Below, one piece after another: positions 7,433 to 15,547 of a DNA stretch of 64,000 nucleotides (position 1 is its first letter; each line of letters starts with the position of its first letter). Below the pieces are notes generated by a model. It saw nothing but the letters and a program-made list of their open reading frames with translations. It ran no database searches and was not told the DNA's origin. The position numbers and the translations under genes are program-made. The stretch is from Butyrivibrio fibrisolvens (lineage in GTDB: Bacteria > Bacillota > Clostridia > Lachnospirales > Lachnospiraceae): assembly GCF_037113525.1 (NCBI RefSeq), contig NZ_CP146963.1, positions 3,472,001 through 3,536,000 of the forward strand, read 5' to 3'.

Positions 7433-8536
7433 TTATCTCTTAACACGAGCTCCTGCTCCGCCCATGATACCTTCTACTTCATCTTTAGAAGCCATAGATG
7501 TATCACCAGGTGTTGTCATTGCAAGTGCGCCGTGTGCTGCACCGTAATTAACAGCAGCTTCAGGATCTTCTGTTGTCATAAGGCCATAAACAAGACCTGA
7601 TGCAAATGAGTCACCACCGCCTACACGATCCATGATCTCAAGACCCGGATACTCTTTGGACATGAAGATCTCTCCATCTGCCCAGCACATAGCCTTCCAG
7701 TCATTAACTGTAGCTGTCTTAACTGTACGAAGTGTTGTAGCAACAACCTTGAAGTTAGGATATGTCTTGGCAGCTTCGTTGATCATCTTCTTGTAGCCTT
7801 CAATGTTAAGGCTCTTAAGATTCTCATCATTGCCTTCGATCTTGAAGCCAAGGCATGCTGTGAAGTCTTCTTCGTTACCGATCATAACGTCAACATACTT
7901 AGCGATCTCCTTATTAACTTCCTGTGCCTTCTCAAGACCGCCGATAGCGCTCCACATGGAAGGACGATAGTTAAGGTCGTAAGATACGATAGTGCCATAC
8001 TTCTTAGCTGTCTTGATTGCTTCGATTACTGTCTTACATGACTGCTCTGAAAGTGCAGCATAGATACCGCCTGTGTGGAGCCATCTTACACCAAGTGTTC
8101 CAAAGATATAATCGAAATCGAAATCTTCAGGTGTTGCCTGTGAGATTGCTGTATTAGCACGGTCTGAGCATCCTACTGCTCCGCGGATACCAAATCCTCT
8201 TTCTGTGAAGTTGATTCCGTTTCTGCAAAGACGTCCGATTCCGTCTGTCTTCTTCCAGTTGATAAGAGATGTATCAACACCGCCCTGCTCGATGAAATCC
8301 TTCATGAGCTTACCAACTTCGTTATCAGCAAAAGCTGTGATAACAGCAGTGTTCATACCAAAGCACTTGTGGAGACCTCTGATTACGTTGTATTCTCCAC
8401 CGCCTTCCCATGCACGGAAAGAACGTGCTGTACGGATTCTTCCTTCGCCCGGATCAAGACGAAGCATGATCTCACCAAGTGATACTGCATCAAACTTGCA
8501 CTCTTCGGCAGGTCTTAAATTCATATTTACTTTCAT
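7433..8536 (-). CDS. kdgK: 2-keto-3-deoxygluconate kinase (PfkB family)
   Basis: 367 aa from the ATG at 8534-8536, which follows GGGAGA at 7 bp; an in-frame ATG five codons upstream overlaps that site and is less likely. The PfkB fold is shown by the substrate-binding WEGGGEYNVIRGL near residue 45 and the ATP/anion-hole signature DRVGGGDSFASGL with the catalytic Asp. It phosphorylates 2-keto-3-deoxygluconate to KDPG, the substrate of Eda, encoded 82 bp upstream in the same operon. The pair serves breakdown of hexuronates, as from pectin. Other PfkB sugar kinases are possible from sequence alone; the eda neighbour makes KDG most likely. Transcript continues through two hairpin repeats to a terminator at 7263-7295. 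Confidence 0.88.
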   Translation of the reverse strand: MKVNMNLRPAEECKFDAVSLGEIMLRLDPGEGRIRTARSFRAWEGGGEYNVIRGLHKCFGMNTAVITAFADNEVGKLMKDFIEQGGVDTSLINWKKTDGIGRLCRNGINFTERGFGIRGAVGCSDRANTAISQATPEDFDFDYIFGTLGVRWLHTGGIYAALSEQSCKTVIEAIKTAKKYGTIVSYDLNYRPSMWSAIGGLEKAQEVNKEIAKYVDVMIGNEEDFTACLGFKIEGNDENLKSLNIEGYKKMINEAAKTYPNFKVVATTLRTVKTATVNDWKAMCWADGEIFMSKEYPGLEIMDRVGGGDSFASGLVYGLMTTEDPEAAVNYGAAHGALAMTTPGDTSMASKDEVEGIMGGAGARVKR

Positions 8537-8596
8537 GATATTTTCTCCCACTTTATGTATTATCTTGGGGACGTGCGCTCAAAGGGTGCCCGTCCA

Positions 8597-8625
8597 GAGT
8601 TTAAATTGCATTGCAATTTAAACTC
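8597..8625 (-). promoter_or_regulatory. Perfect 14-bp intercistronic palindrome between eda and kdgK
   Basis: Arms GAGTTTAAATTGCA and TGCAATTTAAACTC are separated by one base and overlap the eda stop codon. No T-run follows, so it is not a normal terminator. A second, weaker hairpin with arms GGACG/CGTCC follows on the minus strand before the kdgK start. Such structures can set the relative mRNA levels of the two genes by stopping exonucleases; that role is inferred. Confidence 0.6.
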
Positions 8626-9259
8626 CTCTAATTTCTTTTACAATAGCAGCTGCCTCAGCAACCATTTCCTTAATCTTATCGAACTCACCGTTCTTGATCA
8701 TATCCTTCTTAACCATCCAGCTTCCGCCGCATGCAAGGATCTTATCAAATGCAAGATACTCTCTTACGTTCTCTGCGCTGATTCCGCCTGTAGGCATGAA
8801 CTTAAGCATTGTATAGGGTGCAGAGACTGCCTTGATCATCTTAAGACCGCCGGCAGGCTCTGCAGGGAAGAACTTAACTACGTCGAGCCCAAGCTCAAGT
8901 GCCTGCTCCATCTCAGTTGGTGTCTGAGTTCCTGGAGTTACAGGTATATTTTTCTCAATACAGTACTTAACAACCTTAGGATTAAGTCCGGGACTTACGA
9001 TAAACTTAGCGCCGGCTGCAACAGCACGGTCAACCTGCTCTGTTGTAAGGACTGTTCCTGCACCAACAAGCATTTCAGGGAACTTCTCAGACATGATGCG
9101 GATAGATTCCTCTGCTGCATCTGTACGGAATGTAACTTCTGCTGCAGGAAGACCACCTTCCATAAGTGCCTTACCAAGTGCCTCAGCATCCTTAGCATCA
9201 TCAAGGACTACAACAGGGATGATTCCGATTTTCTGGAACTGTTCAAGTACTGCGTTCAT
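8618..9259 (-). CDS. eda: KDPG/KHG aldolase
   Basis: 213 aa, the normal length. Class I aldolase TIM barrel with AEVTFRTDAAEESI, GAGTVLT, the Schiff-base lysine in VVKFFPAE, and the phosphate-binding MPTGGIS. It splits 2-keto-3-deoxy-6-phosphogluconate to pyruvate and glyceraldehyde 3-phosphate. First gene of an eda-kdgK operon; start follows AAGGAG. A consensus promoter (9361-9388) and palindromic IclR-type operators (9312-9339) lie directly upstream, so expression is almost certainly controlled by the IclR-family regulator encoded next to it. Confidence 0.93.
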   Translation of the reverse strand: MNAVLEQFQKIGIIPVVVLDDAKDAEALGKALMEGGLPAAEVTFRTDAAEESIRIMSEKFPEMLVGAGTVLTTEQVDRAVAAGAKFIVSPGLNPKVVKYCIEKNIPVTPGTQTPTEMEQALELGLDVVKFFPAEPAGGLKMIKAVSAPYTMLKFMPTGGISAENVREYLAFDKILACGGSWMVKKDMIKNGEFDKIKEMVAEAAAIVKEIRGV

Positions 9260-9311
9260 ATTTTTTCTCCTTATAAAAACTTATCTTGACTGAAAGTTGT
9301 TTCATAACAAA

Positions 9312-9339
9312 AGTTTCATATTATGAAACTCGTTTTCAT
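9312..9339 (-). promoter_or_regulatory. Overlapping KdgR-like operator palindromes upstream of eda
   Basis: Two overlapping palindromes share TGAAAC/GTTTCA half-sites: AGTTTCATA/TATGAAACT around one central base (9312-9330), and ATGAAACTCGTTTTCAT (9323-9339). Another TTTCAT half-site is at 9300-9305. The known KdgR box of enterobacteria is built from the same TGAAAC and GTTTCA half-sites. The sites lie just downstream of the promoter -10, a position where a bound repressor would block RNA polymerase. Confidence 0.7.
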
Positions 9340-9360
9340 ATAATGGTTTTAACAATTTTT

Positions 9361-9388
9361 ATTATAGTATTTGAAAAACTTATGTCAA
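9361..9388 (-). promoter_or_regulatory. Consensus sigma-A promoter of eda-kdgK
   Basis: On the minus strand TTGACA (9383-9388), a 16-bp spacer and TATAAT (9361-9366): both hexamers are perfect consensus. Start of transcription is expected near 9354, just before the operator palindromes. Confidence 0.85.
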
Positions 9389-9486
9389 TAACTTACCAGG
9401 TAGTAATTTTTACCGAATTTTGTAAACGCTTTCATACAAAAATCACAAATGAGATAAGAGGGTAAAATAAGCTTCCGCAACAAAGC

Positions 9487-10251
9487 TCATAGAATGGGCC
9501 TGATAGCTTCCAATATTTCATTTCTGGTCTTTATCATATAATCTGCAAGCTTCAAAAGCCTGGTATCATCCATTCTTGAGACAGGGGCAGATATACTAAG
9601 AGCATATTCAGCGCTCTTACCCGGTGCTGACAGATCTGCCGCAACGCACCTTACTCCAAGCTGATTCTCTTCATCATCTATGGCATAGCCTTCTTCCCTT
9701 ATTCTTGCAAGGGTATCCTCAAAATCCAGATAATCAGTGATAGTATTAGGGGTCAGCTTCTTGATATCGCTTTCTTTCCACATGCGTCTGACTTCATCAG
9801 GTGAAAAAGTAGCAGCCATAGCTTTGCCAACACCTGAGCAGTAAAGCGGGATACGACTGCCAATATGCGATACCATCTGTATGGTGTTAGAGCGGGCTTC
9901 CACCTTGTCGATATATATGGCTTCATTACCATCTCTTTTTACAAAATGAACGGTCTCGCCTGTAAGCTCCATAAGGCTCTTAAGATGCGGACGGACAAGA
10001 CCTATTATGTCAAAGCGGCTCATAACCTTGCCTGACAATTCTACTATTTTCATTGTAAGAACATACTTGCCTTCCTCGGTCTGTCTTACATATCCCATGT
10101 ACTGCAGAGATGTAAGTATCCTGTGAGCAGTACTTTTATTAAGTTCAAGTGCAGTTGCTATCTCCATAAGTCCTGAAGATTCTCTTTCCGCAAGGAACTC
10201 TACAACTCCGAACAGCCTGTCGGCTACCTGTATTGGATTCTTCTCTTCCAT
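9487..10251 (-). CDS. IclR-family transcriptional regulator, likely KdgR-type repressor
   Basis: 254 aa from the ATG at 10249-10251, preceded by GGAAGGA at 9 bp; an earlier in-frame ATG at 10305 lies inside an operator palindrome. The N-terminal winged helix-turn-helix (GLMEIATALELNKSTAHRIL) is followed by the IclR effector domain (GVGKAMAATF, RCVAADLSAPG, ALSISAPVSRM). It lies upstream of eda-kdgK on the same strand, and TGAAAC palindromes precede eda, so control of KDG catabolism with KDG or KDPG as effector is the likely role (inferred). Confidence 0.85.
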   Translation of the reverse strand: MEEKNPIQVADRLFGVVEFLAERESSGLMEIATALELNKSTAHRILTSLQYMGYVRQTEEGKYVLTMKIVELSGKVMSRFDIIGLVRPHLKSLMELTGETVHFVKRDGNEAIYIDKVEARSNTIQMVSHIGSRIPLYCSGVGKAMAATFSPDEVRRMWKESDIKKLTPNTITDYLDFEDTLARIREEGYAIDDEENQLGVRCVAADLSAPGKSAEYALSISAPVSRMDDTRLLKLADYMIKTRNEILEAIRPIL

Positions 10252-10282
10252 ACGAAACATTCCTTCCCATATAAAAAGTGCA

Positions 10283-10316
10283 GTAAAAAATGTAAATGCT
10301 TCCATACATTTTTTAC
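10283..10316 (-). promoter_or_regulatory. 12-bp inverted repeat upstream of the IclR-family gene
   Basis: Perfect arms GTAAAAAATGTA (10283-10294) and TACATTTTTTAC (10305-10316), 10 bp apart, centred about 50 bp before the ATG. The sequence differs from the TGAAAC operator before eda, so it may bind another regulator or be an autoregulatory site. Confidence 0.55.
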
Positions 10317-10365
10317 CACACTTTAGATTTTTTCACAATCCGAAAATAAATTCCGTATTACAAAA

Positions 10366-11799
10366 CTATCTTCTATGACCAACTACCTTATAATACTTTT
10401 GCTTCTCCTTATACATAAGTTCATCCGCTTTTTTCAGCAGATCATTTATTTCAAAGCAATTATCCGCCCATACATATCCCAGTGAAAAGAACATGTTGAT
10501 ACCTGAATTTGCTACTATCTTCTCTTCGTTTTCAAGCTGTCTTGCAATCTTTTTTAGGTGGGCTATCTTTTCATCAAACTCATCTTTACCAATACCCGGA
10601 ACGATAACAACAAATTCGTCTCCGCCGATTCGAAATACATCTCTTCTAAGGAAAACTCTGGACAGCATGGATGCGATCTTGATGATCCTTGCATCGCCGG
10701 CATCGTGGCCCAGCTCATCATTGATCATCTTAAGTCCATTAACATCAGCATATGCTATTCCTACACAATCTTCTATTCCTTCAAGCTCGCATACTCGCAG
10801 ATTGAAGGCATTTCTGTTATTAACATTAGTAAGCTGGTCATGGATTCCCATGAAGGTCAGTTTTTCAACAAGGCGTCTTGAATGAATCTCTGAGAAAAAC
10901 GTGATTGCTGTAATTTCCACAAGATACTTGATGGTACAGATATTTTTTTCTTTATAATTATCAATGATAAGGTATCCTACTATGCTGTTATCTACATAGT
11001 AAGGCACCATGATCATGGATCTGATACCCTTTGTGCGCATGACCTTGTAAACAGGTTCATTTTTATCTGCCACATTATCGATATCTTCCACGATAAAGAT
11101 ATGATTTTCCCTGATCCAGGGTTCTATATACTGAATCCTCTCCATGATCACTTCTGGAGCATACTCTTCTTCGTCAAAGTTCTCATCCTTTTGCCACTCA
11201 TATCTTATAAGAGGCTGCCCATGGAAAAATTCAAGGATATAGGTCTTTTCACATTTAAGACAATCACCCAGGAACCTTAAGGCTCTGTGTACATTGATAT
11301 CAAAATCATCCTCCGAAGAATGGATCATCTTTGCGATCTTAACGATCACACGGTCTGCCTCTGCAAGATCTTCATTTTCTATGAAATTGCTGTCAAAAGC
11401 GAAAGAATCAAACAGGGCCATAGCACAGTATCCATTCTGGATAGATGGAAAGGTCATTACGTCAAACCATGAGCCACCACTATTGATATTTTCAAAGAAT
11501 ATAGACTTCTCCTTATGATAAGCAGCTTTACAAAGGTTTCTATAAACACTTATGCTAAGGCCGCCCATAACTTCCCTGTAGGATTTTCCCTTTATATCAA
11601 TATCCTCATTATCTGTCATGGATAAGAATTCAGAATTGGCATAGATAAAGAAAGCCTCGCCATTGTCGTCATCTGCTTCGATGACTTTCATGATGGCGTA
11701 GCCATAGGGCATATCATCATACATATTAAAAGCATACTTATGATATAGCTCCTGTACCAGTCTTGATGATAGTCTCAGATTTTCATCAAATTCAGACAC
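10366..11799 (-). CDS. Diguanylate cyclase with PAS-like and GAF-like sensor regions
   Basis: 477 aa, soluble. Residues ~25-130 resemble a PAS domain (DMPYGYAIMKV, FIYANSEFLSMTDNED, GKSYREVMGG). Residues ~150-310 look like GAF (IMVPYYVDNSIVGYLIIDN). A C-terminal GGDEF domain from ~320 has an intact RIGGDEFVV and ELGHDAGDARI. It should make c-di-GMP from two GTP. No RxxD inhibitory site is seen just before GGDEF, so product inhibition at that site is unlikely. Upstream is a near-perfect sigma-28-type -10 element, hinting at coexpression with motility genes. In contrast to the protein at 3549-4340 this one is expected to be active. Confidence 0.88.
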   Translation of the reverse strand: MSEFDENLRLSSRLVQELYHKYAFNMYDDMPYGYAIMKVIEADDDNGEAFFIYANSEFLSMTDNEDIDIKGKSYREVMGGLSISVYRNLCKAAYHKEKSIFFENINSGGSWFDVMTFPSIQNGYCAMALFDSFAFDSNFIENEDLAEADRVIVKIAKMIHSSEDDFDINVHRALRFLGDCLKCEKTYILEFFHGQPLIRYEWQKDENFDEEEYAPEVIMERIQYIEPWIRENHIFIVEDIDNVADKNEPVYKVMRTKGIRSMIMVPYYVDNSIVGYLIIDNYKEKNICTIKYLVEITAITFFSEIHSRRLVEKLTFMGIHDQLTNVNNRNAFNLRVCELEGIEDCVGIAYADVNGLKMINDELGHDAGDARIIKIASMLSRVFLRRDVFRIGGDEFVVIVPGIGKDEFDEKIAHLKKIARQLENEEKIVANSGINMFFSLGYVWADNCFEINDLLKKADELMYKEKQKYYKVVGHRR

Positions 11800-11855
11800 T
11801 TCTCTTTCCTTTCGAATCGAGACATTGTTCCTTTTCTAAAGATCATTCCTATATA

Positions 11856-11883
11856 TTATCGGCCGAGACCAAAAATAAGTAAA
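11856..11883 (-). promoter_or_regulatory. Possible sigma-28 (FliA/SigD) promoter of the GGDEF gene
   Basis: GCCGATAA on the minus strand (11856-11863) equals the sigma-28 -10 consensus, 56 bp ahead of the ATG. The -35 is weak (TTAC or TTTA at 15-16 bp instead of TAAA). The overlapping ATAATATAT could act as a sigma-A -10, so the call is tentative. Confidence 0.45.
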
Positions 11884-12028
11884 CACGAAGAAAATTTTTT
11901 TTAAAAAAGTGTGACGTATTAAATTACGGCTCCGTCTATATAGGTACAAGGGGTTAAAAAGACCTCAAAAACGAAATAATGAAACTGATATTTAAAAAAT
12001 AATAAACAAATCAAGACGGAGGATAATT

Positions 12029-13741
12029 ATGAAAAGATCATTAGTAAAAACCCTATCACTTGTAACTTGTGCAACAGTTCTTGCAGGCTGCGGAGGAAGC
12101 AGAGCAACCGGCAAAGGAGAAACAGCATCACAATCTGATTTTTATCAAGGCTCAAATTCACAGATCAATACTGCTGCCCCTGTACCAAGTGCAACAACCA
12201 ATGATGATCCGTGTGCAGATTATGAATGCGCTACATTTGAAACTGCAGGAGAATCTTGTGACGAAGCATACGATACTACTTATTCAGAACCTGACATCTC
12301 TATGAACACAGAAGAATATACTGCAGAAGATGAAAATGCTTTTACACAGGTTGCTGTAAGCCCTCTTTCAACTTTTGGAGCAGATGTAGATACAGCATCC
12401 TATACAAACTTCAGAAGAATGGTCAACAGCGGTTATACACTCGATTCCATCCCTCACGGATCCATCAGGGTTGAGGAAATGCTCAACTACTTTGATTATG
12501 ACAGCTTAAACACTGTCGCTGTTAATCTTACACCTGAACAGGCGGAAGCCTTCAGCGTAACCTATGAAACCGGAATCTGCCCATGGAATACAGATAACGG
12601 ACTTCTTGTCATGAACATCAAAGCCAATGAGTCTAAGGTAGAAAATAACGGAACAAACTTCGTATTCCTTATCGATACATCCGGTTCCATGTCTTATCCT
12701 GAAGAGGAAAAAATAGGTCTTGTAAAATCATCTTTTGAAGCCTTTCTCGAAACTCTTTCAGATGGTGATACTGTGTCAGTTGTAACTTATTCAGGTACAT
12801 CTGAAACGCTTATCGAAGGCTCAGCTGATAAGGGCAAGATAAAAGAAGCTCTTGCCGCAGCATATGACAGCTGCATCGGATATGGCGGATGCACTAATGG
12901 TTCTGGCGGAATCACAGCAGCTTATGAAATAGCCAACAAATACTTCATCGAAGGCGGCAACAACCGTGTTATCATCGCATCTGATGGAGATATGAACCTT
13001 GGACTTACAACAGCCACAGAACTTACAGATCTTATCACTCAGGAGAAAGAATCCGGCGTATACCTTACAGTTCTTGGATTTGGTACAGGTAACTATTCAG
13101 ATACAAACATGGAAGCAATCGCAGATGCAGGTAACGGCAACTACTTCTATATCGACTGCCTTGAAGAAGCAAACAGAGTTCTTTGCGATAAGCTTGCAGA
13201 AACAACAATAACTGTAGCTAAAGACGTTAAATTCCAGGTAGAGTTCAATCCTAACCAGATCAGCGAATACAGACTTATCGGATATGAAAACAGAACAATG
13301 GCAGCTCAGGATTTTGAAGATGATACCAAGGACGGCGGCGAAGTTGGTGCAGGCCAGGATGTAACAGTTGTATACGAACTCGTGTTTGCAAACGGCGAAG
13401 GTGCATCTTCAAACCTTAGATATCAGGATGGTGCCAAGACAACAGAAGCCGCAGATTCAGATGAACTCCTTGCTCTTTCCATTCGCTATAAAAAGCCTGA
13501 AGGCAAGAATTCAAGCGACGAAAAATCTGTTGAACTCAGTTTTGCTATAAGCCCATCAGCAGGTGATAACTCAGCATCCTTCAACTTTGCAGCAGCTGTA
13601 GTTGAAAGCGCACTCATTATATCAAATAGCTCAAATGCAGAAAATGCAAGTCTTGAAAATGCAACAGCCAGAGCAGGCTCATCAGCAGGAAGCGATCCTT
13701 ATAAGACAGAATTTGTAACACTGCTTCAGAAACTTCAATAA
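12029..13741 (+). CDS. VWA-domain lipoprotein, YfbK type
   Basis: 570 aa. Lipoprotein signal peptide with lipobox VLAGC (Cys ~22), then a polar linker to ~105. Next is the YfbK-type N-terminal segment (PLSTFGADVDTASYTNFRR; IRVEEMLNYFDYD), a von Willebrand A domain at ~205-390 with MIDAS residues DTSGSMS and the later SDGDMN, and a C-terminal region (FNPNQISEYRLIGYENR) as in this family. The protein should sit on the outer face of the membrane and bind ligands through a metal ion. The start follows GGAGGA. Downstream, a twin-hairpin repeat precedes the shared terminator. The ligand or pathway is not known. Confidence 0.9.
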   Translation: MKRSLVKTLSLVTCATVLAGCGGSRATGKGETASQSDFYQGSNSQINTAAPVPSATTNDDPCADYECATFETAGESCDEAYDTTYSEPDISMNTEEYTAEDENAFTQVAVSPLSTFGADVDTASYTNFRRMVNSGYTLDSIPHGSIRVEEMLNYFDYDSLNTVAVNLTPEQAEAFSVTYETGICPWNTDNGLLVMNIKANESKVENNGTNFVFLIDTSGSMSYPEEEKIGLVKSSFEAFLETLSDGDTVSVVTYSGTSETLIEGSADKGKIKEALAAAYDSCIGYGGCTNGSGGITAAYEIANKYFIEGGNNRVIIASDGDMNLGLTTATELTDLITQEKESGVYLTVLGFGTGNYSDTNMEAIADAGNGNYFYIDCLEEANRVLCDKLAETTITVAKDVKFQVEFNPNQISEYRLIGYENRTMAAQDFEDDTKDGGEVGAGQDVTVVYELVFANGEGASSNLRYQDGAKTTEAADSDELLALSIRYKKPEGKNSSDEKSVELSFAISPSAGDNSASFNFAAAVVESALIISNSSNAENASLENATARAGSSAGSDPYKTEFVTLLQKLQ

Positions 13742-13744
13742 ATG

Positions 13745-13812
13745 GTACATAGAAGTTCATCCATGAACTTCTAAACATGTACTTAACTACATCCTGTAGT
13801 CGGTACATAGAA
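13745..13812 (+). repeat. Twin-hairpin repeat in the 3' UTR of the VWA gene
   Basis: Third copy of the repeat seen at 7319-7431, in the same orientation relative to its host mRNA. GTACAT (13745-13750) pairs with ATGTAC (13777-13782) around AGAAGTTCAT/ATGAACTTCT; the second hairpin ACTAC/GTAGT is 13786-13800. A truncated second unit GTACATAGAA starts at 13803. Compared with the kdgK copies, two stem positions changed together with their partners, keeping the structure. Between stop codon and terminator, as at kdgK. Confidence 0.8.
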
Positions 13813-13814
13813 TT

Positions 13815-13848
13815 AAAAGAGAGTAGGCTTTAAGGTCTACTCTCTTTT
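13815..13848. terminator. Bidirectional terminator between VWA and MATE genes
   Basis: Arms AAAAGAGAGTAG (13815-13826) and CTACTCTCTTTT (13837-13848) with a 10-nt loop and T-runs on both strands. It lies between convergent genes, three bases before the MATE stop codon on the minus strand. Confidence 0.88.
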
Positions 13849-13850
13849 TA

Positions 13851-15212
13851 TCAGCTGATCTTAGCTGGTCTGTTAAGTTTTTTATTAGATGAAAAGAAAT
13901 AATATATCAGGAACATTATCGATGTTACAGTCCACGTGATCGGATATGAATAAACAACTGTAGTGATGTCATTCCTAAGCGGAAGTGCAAATGCGATCCA
14001 TACTACCCTTAAAAAGCATACGCCAACAAGTGTCATGAACGTAGGAATTATGGCTTCACCCATACCTCTTAGTGCTCCGGAGCACATCTCAATACTTATA
14101 TAAAGAATGTAATAAGGAACCATTGCACACATCATGACATCACCAAAATGAAGAACTCCTTCTTCTGTTGTGAAAAGAGATAACAAAGGTATCCTGAAGA
14201 AATACATAAATGCAGACAAGGCAATGGTAAAAAAGGCTGTTATAACAAAGCCCTGCCTTACTGATTGCCTTACTCTGTCATATTTACCTGCGCCGTAGTT
14301 CTGTCCTACAAAGGTTGTAACGGATATTCCCAAAGATCCTGTTATCATCCACAAAAGGACATCTATCTTGCCATAAGCTGCCCAGCCGGATACTGCATCT
14401 TTTCCAAATGAGTTTATAGCAGCCTGGATAACGAGATTAGATAAGGTATACATAGTTGACTGAAATCCAGCCGGAAGACCTATATGGAGAGTTTTTAAAA
14501 GAATTCCGTTATCAAAGGCAATCTTTGTTAGATTAAGCTTATAAGAAGCTTCAAGATGAGTAAGTATATACAGAATATAAAGTCCGCTTATGGTCTGGCA
14601 CAGGATAGTTGCAACAGCTACTCCTGCAACTCCAAGGCCAAGCCCCAGCACCAGGATAACATCGAATACGATATTACAGAAGGTTGCAAGTATCAGAACA
14701 AGAAGAGGTCTTCTTGAATCTCCCACAGCCCTTAAAATGCCGGCTCCCATGTTGTACATGAGATTTGGGATCATTCCTATAAAGTAGATCCTAAGATATA
14801 GAATAGACATTTCAACAGTTTCAGACGGGGTCTTTAAGATATGAATTCCCCATGGAGCAAGCCAAAGTCCCAATATCATAAATATAGTGCCGCCGGCAAT
14901 AGCAACTGCTACTGCATTATGAACAGCCTTGTTCACATCCTCATGCCTCTTGGCTCCATAATACTGGGCTATTATAACGGTTGCACCTGATGCAAGTCCT
15001 GTAAAAAAGCCCACAAAAAGATTAACGATCATTGAAGAAGATCCGCCTACAGCAGCAAGAGCTGTAGATCCCACAAATCTTCCCACAATGACTGCATCTA
15101 CTGTGTTATATAATTGCTGAAAAAAAGTTCCAAATAAAAGGGGAAAGAAATATCTGAGCATTTCTTTCCATATCACGCCTTCTGTTATTGCATTATCTGA
15201 TGTCTTTTTCAT
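13851..15212 (-). CDS. MATE family efflux transporter
   Basis: 453 aa with about 12 membrane helices in two related halves. Motifs typical of the family include YNTVDAVIVGRFVGSTALAA in helix 1-2 and QNYGAGKYDRVRQSVRQG in the second half. It would export cationic drugs or metabolites using Na+ or H+ gradients; substrate unknown. Start ATG follows AGAGGAA (TTAAGAGGAATCTGTA). Convergent with the VWA gene and sharing its terminator. Confidence 0.9.
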   Translation of the reverse strand: MKKTSDNAITEGVIWKEMLRYFFPLLFGTFFQQLYNTVDAVIVGRFVGSTALAAVGGSSSMIVNLFVGFFTGLASGATVIIAQYYGAKRHEDVNKAVHNAVAVAIAGGTIFMILGLWLAPWGIHILKTPSETVEMSILYLRIYFIGMIPNLMYNMGAGILRAVGDSRRPLLVLILATFCNIVFDVILVLGLGLGVAGVAVATILCQTISGLYILYILTHLEASYKLNLTKIAFDNGILLKTLHIGLPAGFQSTMYTLSNLVIQAAINSFGKDAVSGWAAYGKIDVLLWMITGSLGISVTTFVGQNYGAGKYDRVRQSVRQGFVITAFFTIALSAFMYFFRIPLLSLFTTEEGVLHFGDVMMCAMVPYYILYISIEMCSGALRGMGEAIIPTFMTLVGVCFLRVVWIAFALPLRNDITTVVYSYPITWTVTSIMFLIYYFFSSNKKLNRPAKIS

Positions 15213-15547
15213 TACAGATTCCTCTTAAATAGCCTACAGGAATATAAATTAAATGACGTAGAATCAAAAGATAATTTTGTACCTACTTCATTATATTATT
15301 TTTAAACGTACGAGTATAGATTTTATGCCAAATCCGGCTTTAAATCAAGGTATGATCGGGTATTCACCGTAAATTGCATAGACGTTAAAATCTATCAAGT
15401 ATCTGCCTTTCATCTGTCGCGAAGAAGTACGCTATCATAATTTTTATCATATTTTTATATTTTTTTGAGTTGAGGTATTTTTATAAGAGTGTTATAATCA
15501 AAATAGAGTTAATATATTGTTTCTTTTTAGAATCAAGGAGATTGGAA
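15213..15547. other. Intergenic region between divergent MATE and flagellin-like genes
   Basis: 335 bp, AT-rich, no coding frame supported. It holds the promoter of the flagellin-like gene (15470-15498) and an inverted repeat ATAGATTTTA (15316-15325) / TAAAATCTAT (15386-15395) 60 bp apart. The inverted repeat could be a binding site for a dimeric regulator, but with this spacing that is uncertain. Confidence 0.4.
15470..15498 (+). promoter_or_regulatory. Sigma-A promoter of the flagellin-like gene
   Basis: TTGAGG (15470-15475), 17-bp spacer, TATAAT (15493-15498), 49 bp before the ATG. No sigma-28 (GCCGATAA) element is present, unlike for ordinary flagellin genes. Confidence 0.75.

Noticed and set aside
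7179..7547. Frame running through the twin-hairpin repeats after the IS
   Set aside because: It begins inside the transposase end and reads the repeats and the kdgK antisense strand; the repeat translates to a Cys-containing motif by chance.
8555..9289. 244-aa plus-strand frame across eda
   Set aside because: It is antisense to a clear KDPG aldolase and is Cys/Leu-rich without recognisable domains.
13617..13808. Minus-strand frame over the third hairpin copy
   Set aside because: It overlaps the end of the VWA gene and the terminator; no ribosome-binding site.
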